Shown in pieces: positions 1 to 7,911 of a stretch of 41,255 nucleotides of DNA. The translations under genes were made by a program, and so were the position numbers. This stretch comes from Nitrospirota bacterium (GTDB taxonomy: Bacteria; Nitrospirota; Thermodesulfovibrionia; Thermodesulfovibrionales; UBA6898). Location: contig JACRLQ010000034.1 in the NCBI GenBank assembly GCA_016215155.1, forward strand, positions 1-41,255, read 5' to 3'. Under the pieces are notes generated by a model. It was given only the letters and a program-made list of their open reading frames with translations, made no database searches and was not told the origin of the DNA. Positions within the stretch are counted from its first letter, which is position 1, and every line of letters starts with the position of its first letter.

Positions 1-507
1 CATATGCGGGGATGAACCGATCTTGAATAGCCTGAGTGCGGGCAAAGGGGCATGTTCCCCGCATATGCGGGGATGAACCGAGGAATCGGCTGCTGAATCT
101 GATTGTCTTTCTATGTTCCCCGCATATGCGGGGATGAACCGGACTCCGACAGACTTATCATCATTGACGAGGCATGTTCCCCGCATATGCGGGGATGAAC
201 CGATGATCGGGTGGCCTTGTTTTTTGCTGTCCTGATGTTCCCCGCATATGCGGGGATGAACCGGCGCAGCAATGGGCCACGTTGCTGGCTATCACATGTT
301 CCCCGCATATGCGGGGATGAACCGGCCGTATACTTGACAGTGTAACTCTGTAGAAAATGTTCCACGCATATGCGGGGATGAACCGTTCGCTCGGGACTGG
401 TGATTGGTTCGGTGTTAATGTTCCCCGCATATGCTGGGATGAACCGTTGGATGCGATGATTCCGTCCACGTGCCCCAGATGTTCCCCGCATATGCGGGGA
501 TGAACCG
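1..507 (+). CRISPR. Type I-E-like CRISPR array, trailer end
   Basis: Nine 29-nt repeats are seen: a partial one at 1-19 and full ones at 52-80, 113-141, 174-202, 235-263, 296-324, 357-385, 418-446 and 479-507. Eight spacers of exactly 32 nt separate them. The repeat begins ATGTTCCCCGC, ends GGGGATGAACCG and contains the perfect 16-bp palindrome CCCCGCATATGCGGGG. Length, sequence and 32-nt spacers match type I-E (Cas6e-processed) repeats. By analogy with E. coli the reading direction is +, so the leader lies left of the window. The two mutated repeats (C to A in 357-385, G to T in 418-446) lie toward the right end, as expected of a trailer. No cas genes are in the window, and I saw no spacer matching other sequence here. 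Confidence 0.97.
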
Positions 508-670
508 TCTATCTCTCACAGACAGGGCGCAAGGGGGGGGCCGGTGTCAATGTGGCGGTCGATTACCTGATCTATCGCACAGTCGCGCCCCGCGCGGGCG
601 CGTGGATTGAACTCTATGACGTTTTACGAGTTTCAATCAAGTAAAGGCCATAACGCTTCTAAAGGCCGGA
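508..670. other. Intergenic trailer after the CRISPR array
   Basis: No gene is seen. The 32 nt after the last I-E repeat could be a terminal spacer, but no repeat follows them. The stretch holds a run of eight G and a single type I-C-like repeat, annotated separately. Confidence 0.6.
582..612 (+). repeat. Single type I-C-like CRISPR repeat, degenerate
   Basis: This 31-nt segment starts GTCGCGCCCC, contains the GCGCGGGCGCG stem and ends GTGGATTGAAC. It closely resembles the 32-nt type I-C repeats that end in GTGGATTGAAAC, with one A missing near the 3' end. No second copy occurs on either side in the window, so this looks like a relic rather than an active array. Confidence 0.7.
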
Positions 671-1096
671 TTATTCCGGAGTGAGGACCGTAAACCCTTC
701 GGCGGATGCCGCATTGTTGAGTTTTTCATCAAAGGATGAAAAAGACAGCGAGAGGCCGGCCTGGGCTGTTTTAAGCAGTATTGCGGCAGAGAGATGTACC
801 GCATCGAAACCCCGCAAGCCGTAAACGTTCACCAGACGCCCCGCCTCCAGTTCGTCAAAGTCCAGTGCGGCAAAGCGTCTCCATTCACCAGAAAACCTTG
901 CGACCAGGGCATCATATTGCGTTTCAGCCAAATCACCCTGCCTGAAACGCCTGTTTATGGCCGACATGGTTTCAGGATAGGCTATGCGGCAGGTGGCGAC
1001 TATCTCAGCTTCATCGACCAATTTTTTCACTGACACCGAATGTGCCTCCTGAACATATAGCTTTACGAGACTGCTGGTGTCGAGATAGGCGATCAC
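671..1096 (-). CDS. PIN-domain toxin (VapC-like RNase)
   Basis: The 141-residue protein has the size and motifs of VapC-type PIN ribonucleases, toxins that cleave RNA with a Mg2+-binding acidic cluster. The expected residues are visible: D6 in the LDTSSLVKL N-terminus, E42 (YPE), D98 (RGFDAVHL) and D123 (SFDEKL). It starts with GTG inside the stop of the upstream antitoxin gene (4-nt GTGA overlap), so the two are translationally coupled and antitoxin is made first. The partner is Phd/YefM-like rather than VapB-like, a mixed pairing that is common for PIN toxins. Family assignment is firm; the target RNA is unknown. Confidence 0.9.
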   Translation of the reverse strand: MIAYLDTSSLVKLYVQEAHSVSVKKLVDEAEIVATCRIAYPETMSAINRRFRQGDLAETQYDALVARFSGEWRRFAALDFDELEAGRLVNVYGLRGFDAVHLSAAILLKTAQAGLSLSFSSFDEKLNNAASAEGFTVLTPE

Positions 1097-1353
1097 CGCC
1101 GTTCCTCAAGGACAGTCTTTGAAAGAGCCTTGCCTTTAATCTTGAGGTGGTCGAGTCCCTTGGGTTTTCCCCCCGACCATTTGGCTTTCCCTGAGTCGAT
1201 AAGTGACTTGACCGCTTTCCTCTCAGGCGAAATCGGAATGACAAGGGCCACTTCCCTGCCGTGTTCGGTGATGACAACTTCTTCTCCATGCCGCACCCTG
1301 TCGACATAACTGCTGAGCTTTGTCTTCAATTCCTTTATTCCGACAGAAATCAT
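1093..1353 (-). CDS. Phd/YefM-family antitoxin
   Basis: The 86-residue protein begins MISVGIKELKTKLSSYVDRV and continues with EEVVITEHGREVALVIP, the typical N-terminal DNA-binding fold of Phd/YefM antitoxins. The C-terminal half would bind and neutralise the PIN toxin. I chose ATG at 1353 because GGAGG lies 5 nt upstream at 1359-1363; an ATG 39 nt further upstream would run through the operator and has no ribosome binding site. The complex probably represses its own promoter through the inverted repeat at 1369-1390. The toxin gene follows with a 4-nt overlap. Confidence 0.88.
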   Translation of the reverse strand: MISVGIKELKTKLSSYVDRVRHGEEVVITEHGREVALVIPISPERKAVKSLIDSGKAKWSGGKPKGLDHLKIKGKALSKTVLEERR

Positions 1354-1368
1354 ATCAACCTCCAAAAC

Positions 1369-1390
1369 GTATATTATGGTTACAATATAC
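1369..1390 (-). promoter_or_regulatory. Inverted repeat, probable toxin-antitoxin operator
   Basis: The perfect 7-bp arms GTATATT and AATATAC are separated by 8 nt, 16 bp before the antitoxin start codon. Phd/YefM antitoxins autoregulate by binding palindromes at such positions. Binding here is inferred from position and symmetry only. Confidence 0.6.
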
Positions 1391-1461
1391 AATAAAAGTG
1401 ATCACATAGACAAGAGGAGCGATATGCAGGACAGGGCGAGGCGCTGCCGCGCCGCCATGAC

Positions 1462-2073
1462 TTATGATTTTTTTACAAACTTCCCGAAACCCTCAAGCAC
1501 CTTAAGTCCCAGTTCCTGGCTCTTTTCGGGGTGGAACTGGGTGGCAAAGACGTTGTCCTTCCAGATCATTGAAGTGAAGGTCACCCCATAGTCCGTGGTC
1601 GTGGCGACGATGCCTTTGTCCTCAGGCACAACGTAAAAGGAATGGACGAAATAAAAATACGAATCGTCGGCGATATCGGAAAGTATCGGCGGCCTGTTGA
1701 CCATCTTTATCGTATTCCAGCCCATGTGGGGGACTTTTTCACTGATCCGGAACCTCACCACCTTGCCCCTGAATATGTCCAGCCCCCTGCAGGCGCCGAA
1801 CTCCTCGGACTCGCTGAACAGCACCTGGAGCCCAAGGCATATTCCAAGGTATGGCTTGCCCTTTTCGATGGACCTTACGATCGCCTCTGTAAGCGACAGG
1901 TCCTTCAGGTTTTTGATGCAGTCCCTGAAGGCCCCGACACCGGGGAGCACAACCGCCGAGGCGTTGTCAACGACCGAGGCATCAGAGGTGACCACGGTCT
2001 CTATCCCGACCTTTTTGAAGCCCTTTTCGACGCTCCTTAGGTTTCCCATTCCATAATCGACTATCGCTATCAT
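1462..2073 (-). CDS. hisH: Imidazole glycerol phosphate synthase, glutamine amidotransferase subunit
   Basis: HisH is the class I glutaminase that feeds ammonia to HisF in histidine biosynthesis. The 203-residue length is typical. Visible signatures are MIAIVDYGMGNLRSVEKGF at the N-terminus, LPGVGAF (oxyanion-strand region), the nucleophile C79 in GICLGLQ, and the H181/E183 pair in QFHPEKS. The gene stands alone here: no hisA or hisF is in the window, and it is divergent from glgC. The start codon has no Shine-Dalgarno, and a TTGACA element lies so close that the mRNA may be leaderless. Confidence 0.96.
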   Translation of the reverse strand: MIAIVDYGMGNLRSVEKGFKKVGIETVVTSDASVVDNASAVVLPGVGAFRDCIKNLKDLSLTEAIVRSIEKGKPYLGICLGLQVLFSESEEFGACRGLDIFRGKVVRFRISEKVPHMGWNTIKMVNRPPILSDIADDSYFYFVHSFYVVPEDKGIVATTTDYGVTFTSMIWKDNVFATQFHPEKSQELGLKVLEGFGKFVKKS

Positions 2074-2079
2074 GGTTTA

Positions 2080-2108
2080 AATTAATTCCGGCGCCATGAA
2101 ATTGTCAA
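2080..2108 (-). promoter_or_regulatory. Probable hisH promoter
   Basis: On the minus strand TTGACA (2108-2103) is followed after 17 nt by TTAATT (2085-2080), or after 18 nt by TAATTT. The predicted transcript start falls at or a base or two from the hisH ATG at 2073, which agrees with the missing ribosome binding site. Confidence 0.5.
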
Positions 2109-2126
2109 CCTGACGCGGATAACTCG

Positions 2127-2156
2127 TTGACACTCTTGGATTTTTCCTGATATACT
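2127..2156 (+). promoter_or_regulatory. Probable sigma70 promoter of glgC
   Basis: TTGACA (2127-2132), an 18-nt spacer and TATACT (2151-2156) form a near-consensus promoter. It would give a leader of about 80 nt before glgC. A 7-bp inverted repeat (TGTCAAC at 2103-2109 and GTTGACA at 2126-2132) joins the -35 elements of this promoter and of hisH. Confidence 0.65.
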
Positions 2157-2241
2157 CGACTATAAAATAAGACGTAAAAAAACGGTCCTCACGGTCCGGA
2201 TTCTAACGGATCACTATTTCTGAAAACCGGAGTTTTGGGCT

Positions 2242-3489
2242 ATGAACAGGGGTAGAATCGAACAGTCAATGAACCATGTCCTGGCGCTGGTCCTTGCCGG
2301 CGGCAAGGGGGAGAGGCTTCATCCCCTTACGCTCGATCGCGCGAAGCCGGCGGTGCCCTTCGGCGGCAAATACCGCATCATAGATTTCACCCTCAGCAAC
2401 TGCATAAATTCCAACTTAAGAAGGATAGTCGTGGTCACCCAGTATAAGTCTCTTTCCCTGGACCGGCACCTCGCGCTCGGATGGGAGCACCTTCTTAATC
2501 CCGAACTCGGGGAATATATTTTTTCCGTCCCCCCGCAGCAGAGGATAGATGAACGCTGGTATCAGGGGACTGCCGACGCTGTTTTTCAGAACATCTATCT
2601 TATCGAAAAGGAAAACCCCCGCTACATACTTGTGCTCTCAGGTGATCATGTATACAAGATGAATTATGCCGATATGTTCGATTACCACGTCCGAAACGGC
2701 GCCGCAGGGACCGTCGCGACTATAAAGATAGACAAAAAAGACGCCGGGGCCTTCGGGATAGTCGAAGTGGACGCCGGCTCAAGGATCATCGGGTTCCATG
2801 AGAAACCGGAATCTCCCGTCACAATACCCGGAGACCCGGAGCACTGCTACGCCTCTATGGGGCTCTACCTGTTTAATACGGACGAGATCATATCGGAACT
2901 CAGGGCCGACTCCGTGACGTCCTCCGCGCATGACTTCGGCAAAAACATTCTGCCTGCCATGATGGGCTGCGGGGGGCTCTATGCCTACGAGTTCAAGGAC
3001 GAAAACAGAAAAGAGGCAAAATACTGGAGGGACGTGGGGACGATCGACGCCTATTGGGAGGCGAACATGGACCTGGTGTCCGTTGACCCCCATTTCAACC
3101 TCTACGACAGGGACTGGCCCGTCAGGACGAACCAGGGGCAGTACCCTCCGGCGAAGTTTGTCTTCGCGCAGGAATACAAGGGCGGCAGGCTCGGAATAAG
3201 CCTGGATTCGATCATAAGCGGGGGATGCATCATAAGCGGAGGCAGGGTCCAGAACTCCGTCCTTTCTCCGAATGTCAGGGTCAACAGCTTCGTTGACATT
3301 CGGGAATCGATCCTGATGGAAAATGTCGAGATAGGAAGAAGCTGCAGGATAAGAAAGGCCATTATCGACAAGGACGTCTATGTGCCGTCAGGGACTATCA
3401 TAGGGTATGATCCTGAGGCGGACAGGGAGAGGTTCGTCGTCAGTGAAGGCGGCGTAGTGGTGATTCCAAAGGGCGCGGAGATCCGATGA
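2242..3489 (+). CDS. glgC: Glucose-1-phosphate adenylyltransferase
   Basis: This enzyme makes ADP-glucose from glucose-1-phosphate and ATP, the committed step of bacterial glycogen synthesis. The 415 residues fit GlgC. The N-terminal nucleotidyltransferase core is clear (LVLAGGKGERLHPLT, KPAVPFGGKYRIIDFTLSN), as are YQGTADAV, LSGDHVYKMNY, the GIVEVD and HEKP substrate region, and YWRDVGTIDAYWEAN. The C-terminal third is the left-handed beta-helix (SIISGGCIISGG, IDKDVYVPSGTIIG). The annotated ATG has GGAG 9 nt upstream; an ATG nine codons later would also keep the whole fold. The last 4 nt overlap the start of the DUF4388 gene. Confidence 0.96.
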   Translation: MNRGRIEQSMNHVLALVLAGGKGERLHPLTLDRAKPAVPFGGKYRIIDFTLSNCINSNLRRIVVVTQYKSLSLDRHLALGWEHLLNPELGEYIFSVPPQQRIDERWYQGTADAVFQNIYLIEKENPRYILVLSGDHVYKMNYADMFDYHVRNGAAGTVATIKIDKKDAGAFGIVEVDAGSRIIGFHEKPESPVTIPGDPEHCYASMGLYLFNTDEIISELRADSVTSSAHDFGKNILPAMMGCGGLYAYEFKDENRKEAKYWRDVGTIDAYWEANMDLVSVDPHFNLYDRDWPVRTNQGQYPPAKFVFAQEYKGGRLGISLDSIISGGCIISGGRVQNSVLSPNVRVNSFVDIRESILMENVEIGRSCRIRKAIIDKDVYVPSGTIIGYDPEADRERFVVSEGGVVVIPKGAEIR

Positions 3490-4622
3490 GCCTTGTAGGA
3501 AGGCTTGAAGACCTTTCTCTTTCGGATATATTCCAGATCCTGAGCGTAGGCAGAAAAACCGGCACACTCGTGGTAAAGGGGAGTAAAGGGACCGCTCTCA
3601 TAGTCTTCAAAAACGGTCTGATAGTCAGGGCCGAAACCGACGATATCGAAGGCAACATGGGGGACATCCTTGTACAATCGGGCCTGATCAAGGACACGAT
3701 AATGTACCTCGCCCTGGAGGTCAAAAAAGAGCTCCCTGCCAAGCCTATTGCCGAAATACTCCATGACCTCGGCTCAGTGAGGCCCGAGATGCTCGAAAAG
3801 GCCGCTAAAAAGAGGATAGAGAGGGTGATATGCCGCCTCCTTTCATGGGAAGACGGGGATTTTCAGTTCGAACTGGATGACCTGGAACTTCAGAGCAAAA
3901 CGGAACTTCCAGACCTCGGATGGGAAGTAAGCCGCGGACTGAGTCCGGAATATCTTCTGATGGAGGGCGCCAGGGTCCAGGATGAGATGTCCCAGCAGTC
4001 ATACATCCCGTCAGAGGACCTTTCGGTCTCCGACTCCGGGGATGCGGACGAAGAGGGGGGCTGGGAGGAACCATTGGATAGCCCGTCGGCGGAGAGAAGG
4101 GACATCACGGCGCTTAAGTCTCTAACACAGGAACTGCGGTTCCCCAACTCCGCGTCGGAGATAACACTCCTGATCCTCCGTTTCGCCAGCGATATGTTCC
4201 TTCGCGGCGTGCTTTTTATGATAGGCAAAGGGGAGATGGTAGGTCTTGGACAGTTCGGGCTCGAGATCGAGAGGGCCGACGAGATGGTGCGGGCGACCGT
4301 GCTCAACGTGGACAAAAGCCCGTTTTTCAAAAAGATCGTGACCGAACAGCTCACTTATAAAGGCGCGCTTGAAAAAGACGAGGTCACGGCCAGACTGGTG
4401 GAAGTGCTCGGCGGCGTCTGGCCCAGAGACACCGTAATATTCCCCATAGTGGCGGAGGGCAGGGTGGTGGCGTTCCTCTACTGCGACAATTCTTCCGACG
4501 CCGGGCCTGTCGGGGAGACCGAAGGCCTGGAGATATTCATAAACCATGCCGGGCTGGCCCTCGAAAAATCCCTGCTCCAAAGAAGGATCCAGGACATGGA
4601 GACCGACCGGGGGACAGCCTGA
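3486..4622 (+). CDS. DUF4388 (PATAN) regulator with GAF-like C-terminus
   Basis: The start ATG overlaps the glgC stop (ATGA), so the two are co-translated. Residues 1 to about 110 match the DUF4388 pattern (LVGRLEDLSLSDIFQILSVG followed by RKTGTLVV), a domain of two-component and gliding-motility proteins thought to mediate protein-protein contacts. A helical stretch follows, then an acidic linker around residues 175-205. The C-terminal part (about 215-365) looks like a degenerate GAF fold, with DTVIFPIVAEGRVVAFLY and a closing helix. No catalytic motif is seen. It sits between glycogen synthesis and the chemosensory cluster, so it may be an adaptor; that is inference. Confidence 0.75.
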   Translation: MSLVGRLEDLSLSDIFQILSVGRKTGTLVVKGSKGTALIVFKNGLIVRAETDDIEGNMGDILVQSGLIKDTIMYLALEVKKELPAKPIAEILHDLGSVRPEMLEKAAKKRIERVICRLLSWEDGDFQFELDDLELQSKTELPDLGWEVSRGLSPEYLLMEGARVQDEMSQQSYIPSEDLSVSDSGDADEEGGWEEPLDSPSAERRDITALKSLTQELRFPNSASEITLLILRFASDMFLRGVLFMIGKGEMVGLGQFGLEIERADEMVRATVLNVDKSPFFKKIVTEQLTYKGALEKDEVTARLVEVLGGVWPRDTVIFPIVAEGRVVAFLYCDNSSDAGPVGETEGLEIFINHAGLALEKSLLQRRIQDMETDRGTA

Positions 4623-4734
4623 TGGGGAGAGATTTTTTACCGCGTTATCTGATAGAATCTAATACTGCGACAGGTCGTCTTGTTTCCTGTGGAGCAGGGA
4701 AATTCGTTAATCCGGTCAGGGCAGGAAAGGTTCA

Positions 4735-5103
4735 GTGAAGACTATTCTGATAGTAGATGACTCTGCCACAACAAGGGCCCTCATAAGGGCGGTGATCGAT
4801 GAACTCGGAGATGTCGAGACCGTCGAGGCCGCTTCCGGATTTGAGGCCCTTAAGATGCTGCCCCAGCAGGACTATGACCTGATCATCACCGATATCAATA
4901 TGCCGGACATAAACGGGCTCGAACTTATCAATTTTATCAGGAACAACGCGCGGTATGTCCACCTGCCTATTATCATAGTAAGCACCGAAAGAAGCGAAGA
5001 GGACAAAAAACGCGGCATGGCGCTCGGCGCCACAAGTTATGTCACCAAACCCTTCAAACTGCCTGAACTGCAGGAGATAATCAAAAGGACCCTGGGGCTG
5101 TGA
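4735..5103 (+). CDS. CheY-like single-domain response regulator
   Basis: The 122-residue receiver domain has no output domain. The acidic pocket D8/D9, phospho-acceptor D53 (ITDINMP), switch T84 (VST) and K105 (TKPF) are present. The start is GTG with an AGGAAAGG ribosome binding site. The stop overlaps the GTG start of cheA by 4 nt, which makes it the likely phosphorylation partner of that kinase. The 112 nt before it hold AT-rich -10-like sequences around 4650-4665, but no convincing -35. Confidence 0.93.
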   Translation: MKTILIVDDSATTRALIRAVIDELGDVETVEAASGFEALKMLPQQDYDLIITDINMPDINGLELINFIRNNARYVHLPIIIVSTERSEEDKKRGMALGATSYVTKPFKLPELQEIIKRTLGL

Positions 5104-7100
5104 AGGCTTCGAAAAAGGAATTCATAGCCGAGGCGGAGGAACTTCTTGAGGAATCCCAAAGACTCATTCTGGAGATCCAGGACACGTTCCTTACAGGTCT
5201 TAATCCGGATACCATAAACGCGCTCTTTCGTTCCATGCATACCCTCAAGGGGGTTTCGGGCCTGTTCGGAGTCCATGGCATTACGACCCTGAGCCACGCG
5301 CTCGAGACGCTCATGGACGAGGTGAGGCTGGGCAAAATCGACCTCAACCAGGACGTCGTCCAGTTCCTTTTCAGGAACCTTGACATCCTCAGGGAGATGA
5401 CCGACGAGGTGAGCAAGGGGAACAAGGAAGGGGACGCAGAGCATTACGTCAAAGACATAGAGGCCTTCAGGGCGTCCCAAAAGGGACAGGCCGGGACCGA
5501 CTCCCAGATATCAGCTATCGATGAGTCCATAATGAAGGTCCTGTCTGAATACGAGGAGCACAGGCTGAAATCGAATATCAGGGAAGGCAGGGGCATCTAC
5601 CTTGTCAAGGCGGCCTTCAGTCTTGATACCTTCGATACCTCTCTTGAGGCCCTTACCAGCGCGGTCAAAGCGAAGGGCGAACTGATATCGACGCTTCCGA
5701 CGTCCGATAATGTGCCGGAGGGGTCCATCGGCTTCAACCTTATGTTCGGGACCACGGCGCAGGCTGAGGAAATGAAAAAAGACCTGGAATTCGATATAGA
5801 TACGCTTGTAAGTCCGCGCATAGCGGCCCGTGCCCCGGCACAGGCGCACGTTGAGGCTGAGGCGGAACCGCAACAGCAAAAGCAGGACACCCACTTAAAA
5901 AGCACCTCCACCACGGTGCGGGTCGACATAGAAAAACTCGACAGGATACTCAATACCGTCGGTGAGCTTACCCTCGCCAAGGGGGCCATAAAACGCATAG
6001 GCACCGAACTTTTAGAGCATTATGGACAGAACCACCTGGTCTATGACATACACAAGATATCCCAGGCGCTCGAAAGAAGGCTTGCCGAACTCCAGGACCA
6101 GGTGCTGGAGATACGCATGGTCCCGATAGGGCAGATCTTTACCCGGTTGGCCCAGGTGGTGAGGCGTTATTCAAGGGAGATAGGAAAGAATATCGACCTG
6201 GTCATGTATGGAGAAGACACTGAACTGGACAAGTACCTTGCCGAAGAGATAGTTGACCCCCTTATGCATCTCGTAAGGAATTCCATCGACCACGGCATCG
6301 AGCCGGCCGAGGACAGAAAACGCAAGGGGAAAAAAGAGACCGGCACGGTCATATTGAAGGCATATCAGCAGGGCAACCATGTTATCGTCGAACTCCGCGA
6401 CGACGGCGCCGGCATAGACCTTGTAAAGGTAAGAAAGAAGGCGGTCGAGAAGGGCCTTTTGGAAGCCGGGTCCGAACCGTCCGAAAAGGAGATCATCGAC
6501 TGTATATTCGCCCCGGGCTTCAGCACCAAGGACGTCGTCAGCGAGGTCTCCGGGAGGGGGGTCGGCATGGACGTCGTGAAGGAGAAGCTCTCCGCAATGG
6601 GCGGTTATGCCGTGGTCGAGACAAAGAAAGATATCGGCACGGTCTTCATGCTTACGCTGCCGATCACACTTGCCATAATCAAGGCCCTGATCGTGAGGGT
6701 CGGAAGCGAGCGCTTTGCCGTGCCCCTGACTTCGATGTCCGAGACCCTGATAGTTGAGCACAAGGACCTCCAGACGATCGAATGGAAAGAGGTCTATTAT
6801 TTAAGGGGCGAGATGCTTCCGATGATCAGGGTCAGCAGTTTCTTTAATTTCGAGCCGACAAAGTCGGAGAGGTCCTTCGCCGTGGTTGTGGGTATCGGGG
6901 AACGGAAAGTCGGGCTGCTCGTCGACGAGATGTTCGGCCAGAGCGAGATAGTCATAAAGTCGCTCGGGGACTACCTAAAGAAGCTCAGGGGTTTTGCGGG
7001 CGCGGCTGAAATCGGAAAGCATGAGGTCATCCTTGTGCTGGACACCGAATCGCTTATAGACGATACCGTCGTGAAACAGAGAGGTATTTCCAATGTATGA
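5100..7100 (+). CDS. cheA: Chemotaxis histidine kinase CheA
   Basis: CheA takes phosphate from ATP and passes it to CheY and CheB under receptor control. The order is complete: HPt domain with phospho-acceptor H47 (SMHTLKG); a regulator-binding P2-like region at about 155-245; a charged Gln/Ala-rich linker at about 250-268; the P3 dimerisation helix from about 273; the HATPase with N-box around H390 (HLVRNSIDHG), G1 DDGAG at 434-438 and GRGVGMDVV; and a CheW-like P5 domain from about 525 to 660. The GTG start overlaps the upstream cheY stop, and the 3' end overlaps the ATPase gene by 8 nt. The 666-residue length is normal. Confidence 0.97.
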   Translation: MKASKKEFIAEAEELLEESQRLILEIQDTFLTGLNPDTINALFRSMHTLKGVSGLFGVHGITTLSHALETLMDEVRLGKIDLNQDVVQFLFRNLDILREMTDEVSKGNKEGDAEHYVKDIEAFRASQKGQAGTDSQISAIDESIMKVLSEYEEHRLKSNIREGRGIYLVKAAFSLDTFDTSLEALTSAVKAKGELISTLPTSDNVPEGSIGFNLMFGTTAQAEEMKKDLEFDIDTLVSPRIAARAPAQAHVEAEAEPQQQKQDTHLKSTSTTVRVDIEKLDRILNTVGELTLAKGAIKRIGTELLEHYGQNHLVYDIHKISQALERRLAELQDQVLEIRMVPIGQIFTRLAQVVRRYSREIGKNIDLVMYGEDTELDKYLAEEIVDPLMHLVRNSIDHGIEPAEDRKRKGKKETGTVILKAYQQGNHVIVELRDDGAGIDLVKVRKKAVEKGLLEAGSEPSEKEIIDCIFAPGFSTKDVVSEVSGRGVGMDVVKEKLSAMGGYAVVETKKDIGTVFMLTLPITLAIIKALIVRVGSERFAVPLTSMSETLIVEHKDLQTIEWKEVYYLRGEMLPMIRVSSFFNFEPTKSERSFAVVVGIGERKVGLLVDEMFGQSEIVIKSLGDYLKKLRGFAGAAEIGKHEVILVLDTESLIDDTVVKQRGISNV

Positions 7101-7911
7101 GCAGTTTTACGGACTGAAGGCAAGGCCGTTTTCGAAAACCCCCGACCCGAGGTTCCTCTTTTTAAGCAGAAGCCACGAAGAGGCGCTTGCGCGCCTCCAG
7201 TACGCCGTTGAGGAGAAGGAACTCGTGCTTTTGACGGGGGATGTCGGCTGCGGCAAAACCACCCTTACCAGGGCGCTTATGGACATGACGGGGCCCCAGT
7301 ATAAGGTCATAAATATAATCAACCCGATACTGACGCCGGCACAGTTCCTCAAGACCATCGCCATGAGGATGGAGATAGAACTGCCGTCGAACTATAAGGC
7401 GGAACTGCTCGATGCGATCTATAACAGGGTGTATCAGGATTTCGAGGCCGGGATTTATTATGTGATTATAATAGATGAGGCGCAGCTTATCCCGGCAAAA
7501 GAGACCTTCGAGGAGATACGTCTGCTGACGAATTTCCAGCTTGACCACACAAACCTCATAAGCCTTATCCTGGTGGGCCAGACTGACCTTAGAAAGAGGC
7601 TCAACCATAAGGCGTTTCTGCCGTTGAAGCAGCGGATCGGCCTTTTTTATCACCTGGGGCCGATCAGGGAGGAAGAACTGAGGGATTACATGACCTGCCG
7701 CTTGAGCCGGTCGGGCAGGGAAGACATGTTTTTTTCGGACGGGGCGCTGAAGCTGATCTATAAATATTCAGAAGGCGTGCCGAGGCTGATTAACAGCCTT
7801 GCGACATCGGCGCTGCTCGACGGTTTTGTCCGTGAGATTGAGGTCATCGATGAGATCCTGATTGAGGAGGCCTCCAGGGAACTGGGATTAAATGGATATA
7901 GCGAAAATTAG
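7093..7911 (+). CDS. ExeA/GspA-like AAA ATPase
   Basis: The 272-residue protein starts MYEQFYGLKARPFSKTPDPR and has FLSRSHEEALARL, both characteristic of the ExeA/GspA family. These ATPases work in type II secretion or transposition-type complexes. Walker A is GDVGCGKTT (about 49-57), Walker B is VIIIDEAQ, the sensor region is LILVGQTDLRKRL, and a winged C-terminal lid follows. No transmembrane segment or peptidoglycan-binding domain follows the ATPase, unlike full-length ExeA. It overlaps cheA by 8 nt and cheW by 20 nt, so it is translated as part of the chemosensory operon. Its role there is not known to me. Confidence 0.88.
   Translation: MYEQFYGLKARPFSKTPDPRFLFLSRSHEEALARLQYAVEEKELVLLTGDVGCGKTTLTRALMDMTGPQYKVINIINPILTPAQFLKTIAMRMEIELPSNYKAELLDAIYNRVYQDFEAGIYYVIIIDEAQLIPAKETFEEIRLLTNFQLDHTNLISLILVGQTDLRKRLNHKAFLPLKQRIGLFYHLGPIREEELRDYMTCRLSRSGREDMFFSDGALKLIYKYSEGVPRLINSLATSALLDGFVREIEVIDEILIEEASRELGLNGYSEN

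Noticed and set aside
1-478. Self-targeting spacers
   Set aside because: I compared the eight spacers with the rest of the window by eye and found no convincing match.
111-491. Open frames across the CRISPR array on the minus strand
   Set aside because: They are repeat-encoded translations with no coding character.
1376-1591. Short + strand frame before and into hisH
   Set aside because: It overlaps the toxin-antitoxin operator and the end of hisH and has no ribosome binding site.
4623-4734. c-di-GMP riboswitch before cheY
   Set aside because: No GEMM-like conserved core or tetraloop arrangement could be found by eye in this 112-nt gap.
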